Part shown: positions 29,975 to 42,725 of the stretch, piece after piece | Layout of the letters: each line of letters opens with the position of its first letter | Position numbering within the stretch: position 1 is the first letter of the stretch | NCBI RefSeq assembly: GCF_029531845.1 | Contig: NZ_JAMBPV010000002.1 | Location: forward strand, 124,001 to 188,000 | Direction of reading: 5' to 3' | Length of the DNA stretch: 64,000 nucleotides | Source of the DNA: Staphylococcus equorum | GTDB lineage: Bacteria > Bacillota > Bacilli > Staphylococcales > Staphylococcaceae | Notes under the pieces: generated by a model | What the model saw: the letters and a program-made list of their open reading frames with translations, nothing else | The model's database searches: none | What the model was told of the DNA's origin: nothing | Position numbers and translations under genes: made by a program

Positions 29975-30060
29975 AAAGGTTGGGATATTTAGAAATAGAG
30001 AAACAAAGTGGACATTATTCCCATTGCCACTTTGTTTTCTAATCCAGAATCCCGACCTTT
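29975..30060 (-). terminator. pstS-pstC intergenic attenuator hairpin
   Basis: On the minus strand an outer stem AAAGGTCGGGAT / ATCCCAACCTTT (one mismatch or wobble) encloses a second hairpin AAACAAAGTGG / CCACTTTGTTT and is followed by T-rich sequence. Such a partial terminator would give more PstS binding protein than permease. Confidence 0.65.
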
Positions 30061-30077
30061 AAGATTTACAGCTATGT

Positions 30078-31028
30078 TTATTTATCTTCTTCTTTGTCTT
30101 TGCTATCTTTACCAGTAATTTCTTTTAATTCATCTAGTTGTTTTTGATAATCTTTTTCTGGTAGAGCAACAAATCCTGCTTCTTCAGCTGATTTCCCTTT
30201 GTCTTCAAAGATAAAGTTCATGAAATCTTGGAATCCTTCATTTTCTTTTAATTTTTTCTCATTTGTATAAATGAACAATGGTCTACTTAAAGCATATGAA
30301 CCATCTTGAATTGATTCCTTAGTTGGTTTAGTAACTTCACCGCTATCATCTTTGATTTTAACTTCTTTTAATTTATCTTTATTTTGTTCGTAGAAGTTAT
30401 AACCGAAGTAACCAATACCTTGTTCATTTTTTTGAACTGATTGAACTATTACGTTTGTATCAGCATTTTTCTCTGCTTTGATGTCTCCATCATCCATAAC
30501 TTCTTCTGTGAAGAAATCGTAAGTACCATGTGATTGGTCTGGAGAAAATGCTTTGATTTCTTTATCTGGCCATTCAGGATTAACATCTTTCCATGATTTT
30601 GCTTCGCCAGAATAAATATCTTTCAATTGATCTTTAGTTAATTCGTCTACAAAATCGTTTTCTTTATTAACTGTGATTGTTACGCCATCTTTTGCAACTT
30701 CGAATTCATTATATTTAATACCTTTATCTTCTAGTTTTTTCTTTTCTTCATCTTTTATTGGTCTAGATGCGTTTGAAAAATCAGTGTTTCCTGAAATGAA
30801 TTTTTCGAATCCGCCACCTGTACCAGATGTACCAGATGAAACTGTAACATCTGAATTTTCTTTAGCAAATTTTTCGTTTAATTTTTCAATGATTGGGCCT
30901 ACTGTTGATGAACCATCGCCTTTAACTTCGCCTTCGCCGCCGCCAGATCCAGCATTTCCGCCGCCACAAGCGCCTAATAAAAGTGAAGAGCCGATTACTG
31001 TAGTTCCAAATACTTGCCATTTTTTCAT
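30078..31028 (-). CDS. pstS: Phosphate-binding lipoprotein PstS
   Basis: Captures phosphate outside the membrane. Signal peptide with lipobox LLGAC places the lipidated Cys at residue 21, followed by a glycine-rich linker. The phosphate-binding motif [10 protein letters not shown] is at about 37, and [13 protein letters not shown] follows. 316 residues; C-terminus highly charged. AGGAGG ribosome site. First gene of the operon; control by PhoPR is expected but no Pho box could be read with confidence. Confidence 0.95.
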   Translation of the reverse strand: MKKWQVFGTTVIGSSLLLGACGGGNAGSGGGEGEVKGDGSSTVGPIIEKLNEKFAKENSDVTVSSGTSGTGGGFEKFISGNTDFSNASRPIKDEEKKKLEDKGIKYNEFEVAKDGVTITVNKENDFVDELTKDQLKDIYSGEAKSWKDVNPEWPDKEIKAFSPDQSHGTYDFFTEEVMDDGDIKAEKNADTNVIVQSVQKNEQGIGYFGYNFYEQNKDKLKEVKIKDDSGEVTKPTKESIQDGSYALSRPLFIYTNEKKLKENEGFQDFMNFIFEDKGKSAEEAGFVALPEKDYQKQLDELKEITGKDSKDKEEDK

Positions 31029-31428
31029 TGAAACATCCTCCTAATAAATAAATAAATAACCCTTAAAAGTTATATGTGTTTCTTACAGTACCTATATTAC
31101 ACACAATTTATTAATTACAAATATAGATAATGTAAATGTTTCGTTAAGATAAAACGGCTTCTTTTTACAAAATTTATAATAGCTATGAATTTATAAAATA
31201 ATGACTTATAAACGTTGATAATATAAGGTTTTTCTAGAAAAAATATTACAAACAAGCCTGAAATTGTAATATAAATAAAGAAAAAATCCTGAAATCACTA
31301 AATAAAAATAGTGATTTCAGGATTGATTTGTTGAGAACTATATTTTGAAGTCCAATTCATTCTATAAATAGTGGACATTATTGCTATTAAACAGGTTAGA
31401 TAAAAAAGCCACTTTATAATAGAAGGAA
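31029..31428. other. pstS upstream region and cvfB 3' region
   Basis: About 250 A+T-rich bases upstream of pstS presumably hold its promoter; no clear -35/-10 pair was found. The left-hand cvfB terminator is at 31285-31324. A 12-mer GTGGACATTATT at 31371 also occurs at 30008 beyond the other side of pstS. Confidence 0.4.
31285..31324 (-). terminator. cvfB terminator
   Basis: Perfect 16-bp stem AATCCTGAAATCACTA / TAGTGATTTCAGGATT. On the minus strand it is followed by TTTTC, so it serves cvfB. Confidence 0.8.
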
Positions 31429-32328
31429 TTACTTTTCTATTCTTTCCCAACCTTTTTTAGTTAAAGCAATTTTACCAGAGTCTATCGTGATAATTTTGTT
31501 TTTATATAAGTGTCCGATAGCTCTCTTGAATGAACCTTTACTCATATTAAAAATTTCTTTAATTGCTTCTGGACTTGATTTGTCTGAGAAAGGTAGTTCC
31601 CCATCATACTCTACTAGTAAGTCAAAGATGTTTTGACCATCATCATCAAGTCTTTCGTGTGCAAGTGGTAAAAAGGAACCATTCAATTCACCTTTATCGT
31701 TTTTACCAATAATACGCACTTTTACATTTTCACCAAGACGTGGCTCCTCTTTACGCTCTGTTTCATGAACAAAGATTTTATAACCATCTTTTGATAATAA
31801 GAAACTGCCGATTCGTAATAAACGATATGGTCTTGCTTCAATAATTTTATTTTTTAATTCATCATCGAATACAGCCTTGTACGTTTGTTCTACTATTGTT
31901 TCTGTTGCTAAACGCGCGAACATATTGTTATCTCTATCAATACGTAACGTGACGAATAACTCGTCACCCTGTACGGGCCAAACTGATTTAACTTTTGGTA
32001 AATCTTCCCAAGGTATTAACACTTCTCTTGGTAAACCTACATCGACATGCGCGCCATCACGATCAACTTTTAATACTTTTACAAAATCGTATTTATCAGT
32101 TGTTATATCAGGCATATTTTGCGTAGCAAATAATGCACCTGATCTATTTGGGTAAATAAAGAAACTATATTCTTCCCCTATGTTTAATTCGTCTTCATCT
32201 TTAATTTCGGATTGATTGAGTTTAACTTCTTCTCCGTTTGGTCCTTTTAACTTATATGTTGAACCTTCTAATCCAACAACTTTAAGAAATTCTATAGAAC
32301 CTACAATATCTTTTTCATCTTGGGCCAT
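31429..32328 (-). CDS. cvfB: Conserved virulence factor B, S1-like RNA-binding protein
   Basis: 299 residues with successive S1-like OB-fold segments (about 70-140 and 150-220) and a C-terminal winged-helix region ending KKGWERIEK. In S. aureus CvfB binds RNA and affects haemolysin and protease production. Ribosome site AGGAGAAAAGT ahead of the ATG. Divergent from the ABC-F gene. Confidence 0.92.
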   Translation of the reverse strand: MAQDEKDIVGSIEFLKVVGLEGSTYKLKGPNGEEVKLNQSEIKDEDELNIGEEYSFFIYPNRSGALFATQNMPDITTDKYDFVKVLKVDRDGAHVDVGLPREVLIPWEDLPKVKSVWPVQGDELFVTLRIDRDNNMFARLATETIVEQTYKAVFDDELKNKIIEARPYRLLRIGSFLLSKDGYKIFVHETERKEEPRLGENVKVRIIGKNDKGELNGSFLPLAHERLDDDGQNIFDLLVEYDGELPFSDKSSPEAIKEIFNMSKGSFKRAIGHLYKNKIITIDSGKIALTKKGWERIEK

Positions 32329-32485
32329 ACTTTTCTCCTTCGTACATACAGATTTATTCTTATTTATTATAACATGCTATGAAGAAACTAGCATCACTAC
32401 ATCGAGAATGGTCGAAACAAGTTGATAAGTGTGTTATAATTTGTCCGGTAGATTAACGAAAAGGATAACGAAAAGGAGTAAATGC

Positions 32486-34087
32486 ATGTTACAAGTTACT
32501 GATATAAGTTTACGATTTGGTGATCGTAAATTATTTGAAGATGTAAATATTAAATTTACAGATGGCAATTGTTATGGATTAATAGGAGCTAATGGCGCAG
32601 GTAAATCAACGTTTTTAAAGATTTTATCGGGTGAATTAGATGCTCAAACTGGTCATGTTTCTATGGGGAAAGACGAACGTTTAGCAGTTTTAAAACAGGA
32701 TCACTTTGCATTTGAAGATGAACGTGTAATTGATGTTGTTGTTAAAGGACACGAACGTTTATATGAAGTAATGAAAGAAAAAGATGAAATCTATATGAAA
32801 CCAGACTTCAGTGATGAAGATGGTATTAGAGCTGCAGAACTAGAAGGCGAATTTGCTGAAATGGACGGCTGGAATGCTGAAGCAGATGCGGGTACCCTAC
32901 TTTCTGGTCTAGGTATCAAAGCAGACCTACAAGATAAAACAATGTCAGAATTAGAAAACAATCAAAAAGTTAAAGTATTATTAGCACAAAGTCTTTTTGG
33001 TAAACCTGACGTATTATTATTAGATGAGCCTACCAATGGTTTAGATATCCCTGCAATAAGCTGGTTAGAAGATTTCTTAATTAATTTTGAAAACACAGTT
33101 ATTGTTGTGTCTCATGATAGACACTTTTTAAATAATGTTTGTACGCATATTGCTGACTTAGATTATGGGAAAATTAAATTGTTTGTTGGTAACTATGATT
33201 TCTGGTACCAATCAAGTCAACTTGCTATGAAAATGGCTCAAGATCAAAACAAGAAAAAAGAAGAAAAAGTTAAAGAATTACAAGATTTCGTGGCACGTTT
33301 CTCTGCAAACGCCTCTAAATCAAAACAAGCAACAAGTCGTAAGAAACAATTAGAAAAAATCGAGATTGATGATATTCAACCTTCTTCTCGTCGTTATCCT
33401 TTTGTGAAATTCACACCTGAACGTGAAATTGGTAATGATTTATTACATGTAGACAATGTTTCTAAAACAATTGACGGCGTAAAAGTATTAGACAATATTT
33501 CATTCTCAATGGACCCTAATGATAAAGCTGTATTAGTTGGTGATAGTGAATTCGCTAAATCAACATTACTTAAAATCTTAGCTGGGGAAATGGAACCAGA
33601 TGAAGGTACAGTGAGATGGGGAGTAACAACTTCTCAAAGCTTCTTACCTAAAGATAACTCATTCTATTTCGAAGGTGTAGATACGAATTTAGTTGACTGG
33701 TTACGTCAATATGCACCTGAGGACGAACAAACAGAGACGTTTTTACGTGGCTTTTTAGGACGTATGCTATTTAGCGGTGAAGAAGTTAAGAAAAAAGCGA
33801 GCGTCTTATCTGGTGGAGAGAAAGTACGTTGTATGCTAAGTAAAATGATGTTATCTAGTTCTAACGTGTTACTACTAGATGAACCTACAAACCATTTAGA
33901 CTTAGAAAGTATTACTGCAGTTAATGATGGCTTGAAATCATTCAAAGGTTCTATTATCTTTACATCTTATGACTTTGAATTCATCAATACGATTGCAAAC
34001 CGTGTCATCGATTTAAATCCAACTGGTGGTCTTTCTAAAGAAACGACTTATAGAGCATATTTAGAAGAAACTGGCGTATTAAAATAA
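32486..34087 (+). CDS. ABC-F family ATPase with one degenerate nucleotide site
   Basis: 533 residues, two ABC domains joined by a charged linker (about 235-300), no membrane part; ABC-F proteins act on ribosomes. Domain 1: Walker A GANGAGKST, Walker B VLLLDEPTNGLD, H-loop VVSHD, but its signature reads SELENNQ. Domain 2: signature LSGGEK and Walker B VLLLDEPTNHLD, but its Walker A reads GDSEFAKST and the H-loop histidine is tyrosine (TSYDFEF). So one composite site is intact and the other degenerate. ATG at 32486 has AAAAGGAG upstream; the earlier in-frame ATG at 32429 lacks one. Not a known resistance ABC-F by eye. Confidence 0.92.
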   Translation: MLQVTDISLRFGDRKLFEDVNIKFTDGNCYGLIGANGAGKSTFLKILSGELDAQTGHVSMGKDERLAVLKQDHFAFEDERVIDVVVKGHERLYEVMKEKDEIYMKPDFSDEDGIRAAELEGEFAEMDGWNAEADAGTLLSGLGIKADLQDKTMSELENNQKVKVLLAQSLFGKPDVLLLDEPTNGLDIPAISWLEDFLINFENTVIVVSHDRHFLNNVCTHIADLDYGKIKLFVGNYDFWYQSSQLAMKMAQDQNKKKEEKVKELQDFVARFSANASKSKQATSRKKQLEKIEIDDIQPSSRRYPFVKFTPEREIGNDLLHVDNVSKTIDGVKVLDNISFSMDPNDKAVLVGDSEFAKSTLLKILAGEMEPDEGTVRWGVTTSQSFLPKDNSFYFEGVDTNLVDWLRQYAPEDEQTETFLRGFLGRMLFSGEEVKKKASVLSGGEKVRCMLSKMMLSSSNVLLLDEPTNHLDLESITAVNDGLKSFKGSIIFTSYDFEFINTIANRVIDLNPTGGLSKETTYRAYLEETGVLK

Positions 34088-34128
34088 TAACATTGTATTA
34101 TTGATTTAAATGTAACGTAATAAATAAG

Positions 34129-34160
34129 AAGAGTATTCTATTTAATATGTAGCATACTCT
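34129..34160 (+). terminator. Hairpin after the ABC-F gene
   Basis: AAGAAGAGTAT pairs with ATACTCTTCTT around a ~12-base loop. A stronger terminator follows at 34172. Confidence 0.5.
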
Positions 34161-34171
34161 TCTTAAAATGT

Positions 34172-34214
34172 AGACACCTCTAATGCTTTTACAGCATTAG
34201 AGGTGTCTTTTTCA
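34172..34214 (+). terminator. Strong terminator after the ABC-F gene
   Basis: Perfect 15-bp stem AGACACCTCTAATGC / GCATTAGAGGTGTCT with a seven-base loop and a T-run. Confidence 0.9.
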
Positions 34215-34332
34215 TTTGTTTTATTCATCTGATTTAGAGTGAAGCGCCCCACTGTTTGGGCTAATTACTTTCAAAATGAATTTTTGAATTATATAATCAT
34301 AATTAATTCAAATGAACGGAGGAATTATTTTA

Positions 34333-35163
34333 ATGGAAAATTTAAATATGATTGATGGTCAACTTTTACCACAAATTGGCTTCGGTACATATAAATTAAA
34401 TGGTGCGCAAGGTGTACATGCAATCGTTAATGCATTAAATCAAGGATACAGAATATTAGATACTGCATATAACTATGAAAATGAAGGGACAGTGGGTAAA
34501 GCAATTGAACGAAGTCATGTTTCAAGAGATCAAATCATTGTAACTTCAAAATTGCCAGGTCGTTATCAAGACTATGATGCAGCATTAACAGCTATACAAG
34601 AATCTATTTATCGATTAAATGTTGAGTATATTGATTTATATTTAATTCATTGGCCAAATCCAAGACATAATAAATATGTTGAAGCTTGGAAAGCGATGAT
34701 TGATGCCCAAAAAGCAGGACTCATTAAATCTATTGGTGTTTGTAATTTCTTACCAGAACACATTGAAAAATTAGAAAAAGAAACTGGTGTCTTACCTACT
34801 GTGAATCAGATTGAACTACACCCCTACTTTAATCAACAAGATATGGTTGAGTATAATGCTACAAAAGGTATTATTACAGAAGCATGGAGTCCATTAGGTC
34901 GTGCATCTGAAGTAATAAAAGATAAAGATATCGCTGTAATTGCGGAAAAGTATAATAAGACAATACCTCAAATTATATTAAGATGGCACATTCAATTAGG
35001 TGTCGTGCCGATTCCAAAATCTACCTCTATCACGAGACAAATTCAGAATCTAAATGTTTTTGATTTTAACTTAGCAGTTGAAGATGTAGAAAAGATAAAC
35101 AACTTATCCCAAAAAGATGGCAGATTAAAAGGGCAAGACCCTGCAATATATGAAGAATTTTAA
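34333..35163 (+). CDS. Aldo/keto reductase family oxidoreductase
   Basis: NADPH-dependent reductase of aldehydes and ketones, substrate unknown. 276 residues with the AKR tetrad visible: Asp in LDTAYNYENE, Tyr in the same motif, Lys in TSKLPG and His in YLIHWP. The nucleotide-binding IPKSTS motif is near residue 230. ATG at 34333 follows GGAGGAATTATTTTA. Single gene. Confidence 0.9.
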   Translation: MENLNMIDGQLLPQIGFGTYKLNGAQGVHAIVNALNQGYRILDTAYNYENEGTVGKAIERSHVSRDQIIVTSKLPGRYQDYDAALTAIQESIYRLNVEYIDLYLIHWPNPRHNKYVEAWKAMIDAQKAGLIKSIGVCNFLPEHIEKLEKETGVLPTVNQIELHPYFNQQDMVEYNATKGIITEAWSPLGRASEVIKDKDIAVIAEKYNKTIPQIILRWHIQLGVVPIPKSTSITRQIQNLNVFDFNLAVEDVEKINNLSQKDGRLKGQDPAIYEEF

Positions 35164-35287
35164 AATTTTAAAAAATAAACAATTTAAGTGTCATTAAATA
35201 GTTTTAATTATTTTTACACTTATAACGTAAAATGTATGAATAAAATGTTGTATTTTTCAGTAAATTTAAAAAACTTTATAAAAGCGG

Positions 35288-35316
35288 TTTACAGTACATA
35301 TAAGCATATGTATAAT
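35288..35316 (+). promoter_or_regulatory. Promoter of the lysine operon
   Basis: TTTACA (35288-35293), 17-base spacer, TATAAT (35311-35316). Transcription would begin near 35323, just ahead of the riboswitch. Confidence 0.8.
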
Positions 35317-35349
35317 ATGAATCATAAACAAACAAAAATTAAATATGGT

Positions 35350-35569
35350 TTTGATGAGGCGCATCAATCATTAGTAAATATTAGAAGAACCTGCCTGCTA
35401 GCAGCTAATTTTGAAAGGGTGAGATGCCGAAATAGTTATAATAGCAGCTTATAACACGTTGGACTTTATGGTTAAGAGCTAAGAGTCTGTCATTATTGTA
35501 AGATAATGGAGTGCATCACTTGTATATAAATTATAGAACAAGTTCGCATTCCGAACTTGTTCTTTTTTT
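35350..35569 (+). promoter_or_regulatory. Lysine riboswitch (L-box) with terminator
   Basis: The aptamer (about 35350-35520) shows the conserved elements in order: GATGAGGCGCATC, AGTA, AGAAGA, GAAAGGGTGAGATGCCG, TGGACTTTATGGTTAAGAGC, AGTCTGTCATT and the closing TGGAGTGCATC. The expression platform is a 12-bp hairpin (AGAACAAGTTCG 35535-35546 with CGAACTTGTTCT 35552-35563) and a T-run. Lysine binding should stop transcription before lysC. Confidence 0.95.
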
Positions 35570-35610
35570 AATACTGTGATTCTCCCCTATTGATTGAGGA
35601 GGATATAGAA

Positions 35611-36813
35611 TTGAACAGAAGTGTTTTGAAATTTGGAGGTTCTTCAGTAAGTGATTTTACAAAAATAAAAAATATAGCGGAAATGTTAAAAATGAGAGTT
35701 GAGCAAGATGAACAACTTATTGTTGTTGTAAGTGCCATGGGCAAAACAACAGATGAGCTGATGGCTAACGTCTCTGCATTGACTACAAATCCCAAAGAAC
35801 AAGAACTTGCATTATTATTAACAACGGGTGAACAACAGACAGTTTCTTACTTATCTATGGTTTTAAATGATATCGGAGTGAACGCTAAGGCGATGACTGG
35901 ATATCAAGCTGGTATTAAGACAATTGGACATCATCTGAAAAGCCGAATAGCAGAAATTAACCCTGATACGTTCGAAAGTGCATTTACAGAAAATGAAGTG
36001 TTAGTAGTTGCCGGCTTCCAAGGCATTAATGAATCATTTGAAGTGACGACATTAGGTCGAGGTGGTTCAGATACTACTGCTGTTGCCTTAGCTGCAAGCA
36101 ATGACACGGCATGTGAGATTTATACTGATGTCGATGGTGTCTATGCTACAGACCCGAGATTATATAAAGATGCAAAGCGACTTGAATACGTTTCATATGA
36201 AGAAATGATGGAGATGAGTGCATTAGGTGCAGGCGTGTTAGAAACAAGAAGCGTCGAATTAGCAAACAACTATAATATTCCACTTTATCTAGGAAGAACT
36301 TTATCAAATGTGAAAGGAACATGGATTATGTCACAAGCAGAATTATTAGAAAAAAAAGCAGTCACAGGTGTGGCGTTAGATACGCATATGATGCACGTTA
36401 CAATCAGCTATCCTCTACCAGATAATAGATTACTTACTGAGCTATTTACTCAATTAGAAGAAGGTTCAGTAAATGTTGATATGATATCTCAGATTATTAA
36501 TTTGGAAGGATTGCAAATGTCCTTTACTATTAAAGATACAGATGCTTTTCAGATATCAACCATATTAGAAACTTTAAAAGAACAATTTAGTGCATTAGAC
36601 TTCAAGATTAACGAAGAATACGTTAAAATCTCTTTAATTGGCTCTGGCATGCGAGATATTTCTGGTGTAGCATCAAAAGCATTCATTACTTTAATTGAAA
36701 ACGATATTTCATTTTATCAAACTACAACATCAGAAATAAGCATTTCATGTGTGATAGATACTGAGAATGGTGAACGAGCTGTTCGAACCCTTTATCAAGC
36801 TTTTGATATCTGA
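35611..36813 (+). CDS. lysC: Aspartate kinase (lysine-regulated)
   Basis: Phosphorylates aspartate, first step of the lysine/DAP pathway. 400 residues: kinase domain with VLKFGGSSV at the N-terminus and GRGGSDTTAVALA about residue 155, then two ACT-type regulatory regions. A TTG start at 35611 with GAGGAGG upstream is preferred; the ATG-less upstream extension has no family match. First gene of the operon, directly behind the lysine riboswitch. Confidence 0.94.
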   Translation: MNRSVLKFGGSSVSDFTKIKNIAEMLKMRVEQDEQLIVVVSAMGKTTDELMANVSALTTNPKEQELALLLTTGEQQTVSYLSMVLNDIGVNAKAMTGYQAGIKTIGHHLKSRIAEINPDTFESAFTENEVLVVAGFQGINESFEVTTLGRGGSDTTAVALAASNDTACEIYTDVDGVYATDPRLYKDAKRLEYVSYEEMMEMSALGAGVLETRSVELANNYNIPLYLGRTLSNVKGTWIMSQAELLEKKAVTGVALDTHMMHVTISYPLPDNRLLTELFTQLEEGSVNVDMISQIINLEGLQMSFTIKDTDAFQISTILETLKEQFSALDFKINEEYVKISLIGSGMRDISGVASKAFITLIENDISFYQTTTSEISISCVIDTENGERAVRTLYQAFDI

Positions 36814-36868
36814 ATTTTCGGAATATAATTAAGATTTATTAAAATAATAAAAATGGAGTGTAAGGTAT

Positions 36869-39466
<2,598 letters not shown>

Positions 39467-39488
39467 AAACTAAGGAGCGTATTAAATT

Positions 39489-40208
39489 ATGGTACAACAT
39501 TTAACGGCAGAAGAAATTATTAAATATATAAGTGATGCAAAGAAATCTACACCACTAAAGGTTTATATTAACGGAAATTTTGAAAATGTAACCTTCCCTG
39601 ATAGTTTTAAAGTATTTGGTTCACCTGATTCAAAAGTTGTATTCTGTGAAGCGGATGATTGGAAAACATTTTATGAAGCAAATCAATCTAGTATTGATGC
39701 TATAGAAATTGAAATGGATCGTCGTAATTCTGCAATTCCATTAAAAGATTTAACTAACACAAATGCACGTATTGAACCAGGTGCGTTCATTCGTGAACAA
39801 GCTATTATTGAAGACGGCGCAGTAATCATGATGGGTGCAACTATTAATATTGGTGCTGTAGTTGGTGAAGGTACAATGGTAGATATGAATGCAACACTTG
39901 GTGGCCGTGCAACTACTGGTAAAAACGTGCACGTTGGTGCAGGCTCAGTATTAGCTGGTGTGATTGAACCACCTAGCGCTTCACCAGTAGTAATCGAAGA
40001 TGATGTTCTTATAGGTGCGAATGCAGTTATTCTTGAAGGTGTTCGTGTTGGCAAAGGTTCTATTGTGGCTGCAGGTGCAATCGTAACTCAAGATGTGCCA
40101 GCTGGATCAGTTGTAGCAGGGACACCTGCTAAAGTAATTAAACAAACAAGTGAAGTTGAAGATTCAAAACGTGAAATCGTTTCAGCTTTAAGAAAATTGA
40201 ATGACTAA
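39489..40208 (+). CDS. dapD: Tetrahydrodipicolinate N-acetyltransferase
   Basis: Acetyl-CoA-dependent acylation of tetrahydrodipicolinate, the acetylase branch of DAP synthesis. The C-terminal half is a left-handed beta helix of hexapeptide repeats ([24 protein letters not shown] and so on) ending [13 protein letters not shown]. 239 residues. It pairs with the acetyl-DAP deacetylase encoded next. Confidence 0.95.
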   Translation: MVQHLTAEEIIKYISDAKKSTPLKVYINGNFENVTFPDSFKVFGSPDSKVVFCEADDWKTFYEANQSSIDAIEIEMDRRNSAIPLKDLTNTNARIEPGAFIREQAIIEDGAVIMMGATINIGAVVGEGTMVDMNATLGGRATTGKNVHVGAGSVLAGVIEPPSASPVVIEDDVLIGANAVILEGVRVGKGSIVAAGAIVTQDVPAGSVVAGTPAKVIKQTSEVEDSKREIVSALRKLND

Positions 40209-40307
40209 ATCTTAATTTCATGCTATTTTCACTTGTACTAAGTTGATTAAAGCTCAAGCATCATTATGACTATACTTCTTAGTACGAACACTTATAAAAA
40301 TTAATGT

Positions 40308-40420
40308 AGGAGGTTTAAGACGAGACAAGATGTAATTAATGATAGCGTTTATAACTTTAAAAAAAGTTGCTATCCATTATACATTGATGAGTCCGTCTTA
40401 CCTCCTCATTTTTTTAATTT
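40308..40420 (+). other. Large hairpin with T-run between dapD and dapL
   Basis: AGGAGGT..AAGACG (40308-40322) pairs with CGTCTT-ACCTCCT (40394-40406), enclosing a second hairpin GATAGC/GCTATC (40341-40346 with 40369-40374), and is followed by a T7 run. It looks like an internal terminator or processing site in the lysine operon, or the end of a small RNA. The AGGAGGT is a ribosome-binding-like sequence held in the stem. Confidence 0.6.
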
Positions 40421-40494
40421 TTTATACATATAAATACAATACTTTAGAATGAAGATTGAATTTAATTAATAAAACTAGAAGGATTTGATTTTAA

Positions 40495-41652
40495 ATGAAT
40501 GAATTAGAATTCGTAACAACACATAGACGTCATTTGCATCAAAACCCAGAGTTAAGTTTACATGAGTATGAAACGACTACCTATATTGCTACATACTTAG
40601 ATGAATTAGGTATCAGTTATGAACGCCCTCTTGATACAGGATTAGTAGCTTATTTACCTGGGAACGGTGAACACACGATAGCTTATCGTGCAGATATTGA
40701 CGCATTACCAATTTTTGAAGAAAACGATGTAGCTTACAGAAGTTTAACGGATAATGTGATGCATGCTTGTGGACATGATGGCCACACTACTGCACTAATG
40801 CTGTTTGTTAAACGATGTAAAGCGATGGTCGACCAAGGGACATTACCGCAAAGTATTGTTTTTATTTTTCAGCCCGCTGAAGAAACAGGTGGTGGCGCAA
40901 ATCGATTAATTCGTGCTGGTGCTTTTAAAAATTATGATATTGAAGCCGTATTTGGTATTCATGTCATGCCTTTTGAAAATGAAGGCAAAGTTGTTATACG
41001 AGATGAAGAAATAACAGCAAGTGCTACTGAGTATAGATTTTATTTAAATGGTCTTTCTAGCCATGTGGCGGATAAAGAACAAGGACATTCATGTGGAGAA
41101 GCGTTACAACATGTATTAAGCCAAGTAGGTCAAATTCAGCAATATCATTTGAATGGTTTAAAACGAAATATTGTCCATATGGGTCATTTTGAAGCTGGAG
41201 AAGCGATTAATACCGTGCCAAGTCATGGCTATTTAGAAGGCACAATCAGAACATACGATGTTCAGGACTTGGAAATTGTGAAACAACAAATGGTTAAAAT
41301 TGCTGAAAGTGTAAGCTTATTATTTAATGTAGAATGTGAAGTGAAGTTTGAAGAAGGATACCCACCTACTTATAATAATCCACTTCTGCGTAAACATGTT
41401 GAACATGGATTAGAAAATGCAGATTTTGAAATTATAGATAAACCTACGCCTTATTTATTTGGCGAAGATTTTAGTTTTTATAGTCAACTTGCGCCGAGTT
41501 ATTTTGTATTTGTTGGCGTGCGCGATGAAACTAAGGGTTATGTAACTGGCTTACACACTTCACATTTAAATTTTAATGAGTATATGCTCGTACGTATAGC
41601 AGATTATTATGAACAACTATTAAAATCCTACAGCGAGGTGCGTGTACAATGA
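40495..41652 (+). CDS. dapL: M20 amidohydrolase, probable N-acetyldiaminopimelate deacetylase
   Basis: Removes acetyl from N-acetyl-LL-DAP. M20 metal motifs: [15 protein letters not shown] at the start, HACGHDGHT (about residue 92) and [10 protein letters not shown] with the general-base Glu. 385 residues. Family members act on hippurate and related substrates, but the operon position after dapD argues for the DAP step. Symbol use varies (hipO-like in many annotations). AGAAGGA ribosome site. Confidence 0.88.
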   Translation: MNELEFVTTHRRHLHQNPELSLHEYETTTYIATYLDELGISYERPLDTGLVAYLPGNGEHTIAYRADIDALPIFEENDVAYRSLTDNVMHACGHDGHTTALMLFVKRCKAMVDQGTLPQSIVFIFQPAEETGGGANRLIRAGAFKNYDIEAVFGIHVMPFENEGKVVIRDEEITASATEYRFYLNGLSSHVADKEQGHSCGEALQHVLSQVGQIQQYHLNGLKRNIVHMGHFEAGEAINTVPSHGYLEGTIRTYDVQDLEIVKQQMVKIAESVSLLFNVECEVKFEEGYPPTYNNPLLRKHVEHGLENADFEIIDKPTPYLFGEDFSFYSQLAPSYFVFVGVRDETKGYVTGLHTSHLNFNEYMLVRIADYYEQLLKSYSEVRVQ

Positions 41653-42722
41653 CAGCCATTTGGTCAGTAGATACAGAAAAATTTTATGAAAATGCAGTAA
41701 ATGTAGTGCAAGACAACCAACTAATGGCAGTAGTCAAAAATAATGCATACCATTACGGATTAGAATTTGCTGTTCAACAATTCGAAAAAGCTGGTATTCA
41801 AACTTTTAGTACAACTTCTTTGAGAGAAGCAATCCGCATTCGCAAACTTGTGCCAGACGCTACGATATTTTTAATGAATGCTGTTTATGAGTTCGATAAA
41901 GTGCGCGCATATGATATTCAGATGACTTTACCTTCTCTAGACTTCTATTATGAATATGTAGAAGATTTATATGATATTCAAGTTCATTTAGAATATGAAA
42001 ATTTATTACATCGGTCAGGGTTAAAATCAATTGCAGAAATGAGAGAAGTCCTTGTACATCATGCACAAAATAAAAATGAACAGCGTATGATAATAACTGG
42101 CTTATGGACACATTTTGGATATGCAGACGAATTTGATGTGCCGGATTATGAAAATGAGCGAAAAGCATGGTTAGAAGTTGTAGATACATTATTAACTGAG
42201 GGCTATCAATTTGGTCTAATTCATGCACAAAATAGTGCAAGTTATTATCGAGAGGATGGCGTTTTCCCTCGTCACACGCACGCACGTGTTGGTATTGCTT
42301 TGTATGGTTCAAGACCATATAGTGATGTAGATGAAACAGTAATTAAACAATCATTGACTGTTAAAGGTAATGTCATTCAAGTACGCGAAGTTAATCAAGG
42401 AGATTATTGTGGATATAGTTTTGCTTTTGAAGCTACACAAGATGAAACAAGATTAGCGGTCGTAGATGTTGGTTATGGCGATGGTATACTTAAATTAAGA
42501 GCTCAACATGAAGCATTGATTAATGGCAAACGCTACCCTATACGCGCGTTAATGATGAGCCATATGTTTGTAGAAGTAGATAACAATGTGCGTGCACAAG
42601 ATGAAGTGATACTATATAATAACGATATACGCGTAGATGAATTCACATTTAAAGGTGTGGGCGCGAATTCGGAACAATTAAGCGCGATGAATCATGACTC
42701 ACTAATAAAGGAGTATAGATAA
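41649..42722 (+). CDS. Alanine racemase-like PLP protein of the lysine operon
   Basis: Fold-type III PLP enzyme. The PLP lysine is K30 in [11 protein letters not shown] and the second catalytic tyrosine lies in [10 protein letters not shown]. 357 residues. In staphylococci the lysine operon carries this second alr-type gene besides the main alr; racemisation of alanine is inferred from the family, and a related amino acid cannot be excluded. Overlaps the deacetylase gene by four bases. Confidence 0.88.
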   Translation: MTAIWSVDTEKFYENAVNVVQDNQLMAVVKNNAYHYGLEFAVQQFEKAGIQTFSTTSLREAIRIRKLVPDATIFLMNAVYEFDKVRAYDIQMTLPSLDFYYEYVEDLYDIQVHLEYENLLHRSGLKSIAEMREVLVHHAQNKNEQRMIITGLWTHFGYADEFDVPDYENERKAWLEVVDTLLTEGYQFGLIHAQNSASYYREDGVFPRHTHARVGIALYGSRPYSDVDETVIKQSLTVKGNVIQVREVNQGDYCGYSFAFEATQDETRLAVVDVGYGDGILKLRAQHEALINGKRYPIRALMMSHMFVEVDNNVRAQDEVILYNNDIRVDEFTFKGVGANSEQLSAMNHDSLIKEYR

Positions 42723-42725
42723 ATT

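Noticed and set aside
31081..31200. Pho box upstream of pstS.
   Set aside because: Some TTTACA/TTGTAA-like hexamers occur but not at regular 11-base spacing, so the call was not supported.
35188..35454. Plus-strand 88-codon frame ahead of lysC.
   Set aside because: It overlaps the lysC promoter and lysine riboswitch aptamer and has no family features.
39683..40054. Minus-strand 123-codon frame opposite dapD.
   Set aside because: Shadow of the hexapeptide-repeat coding region; repetitive Pro/Thr/Ile content is an artefact.
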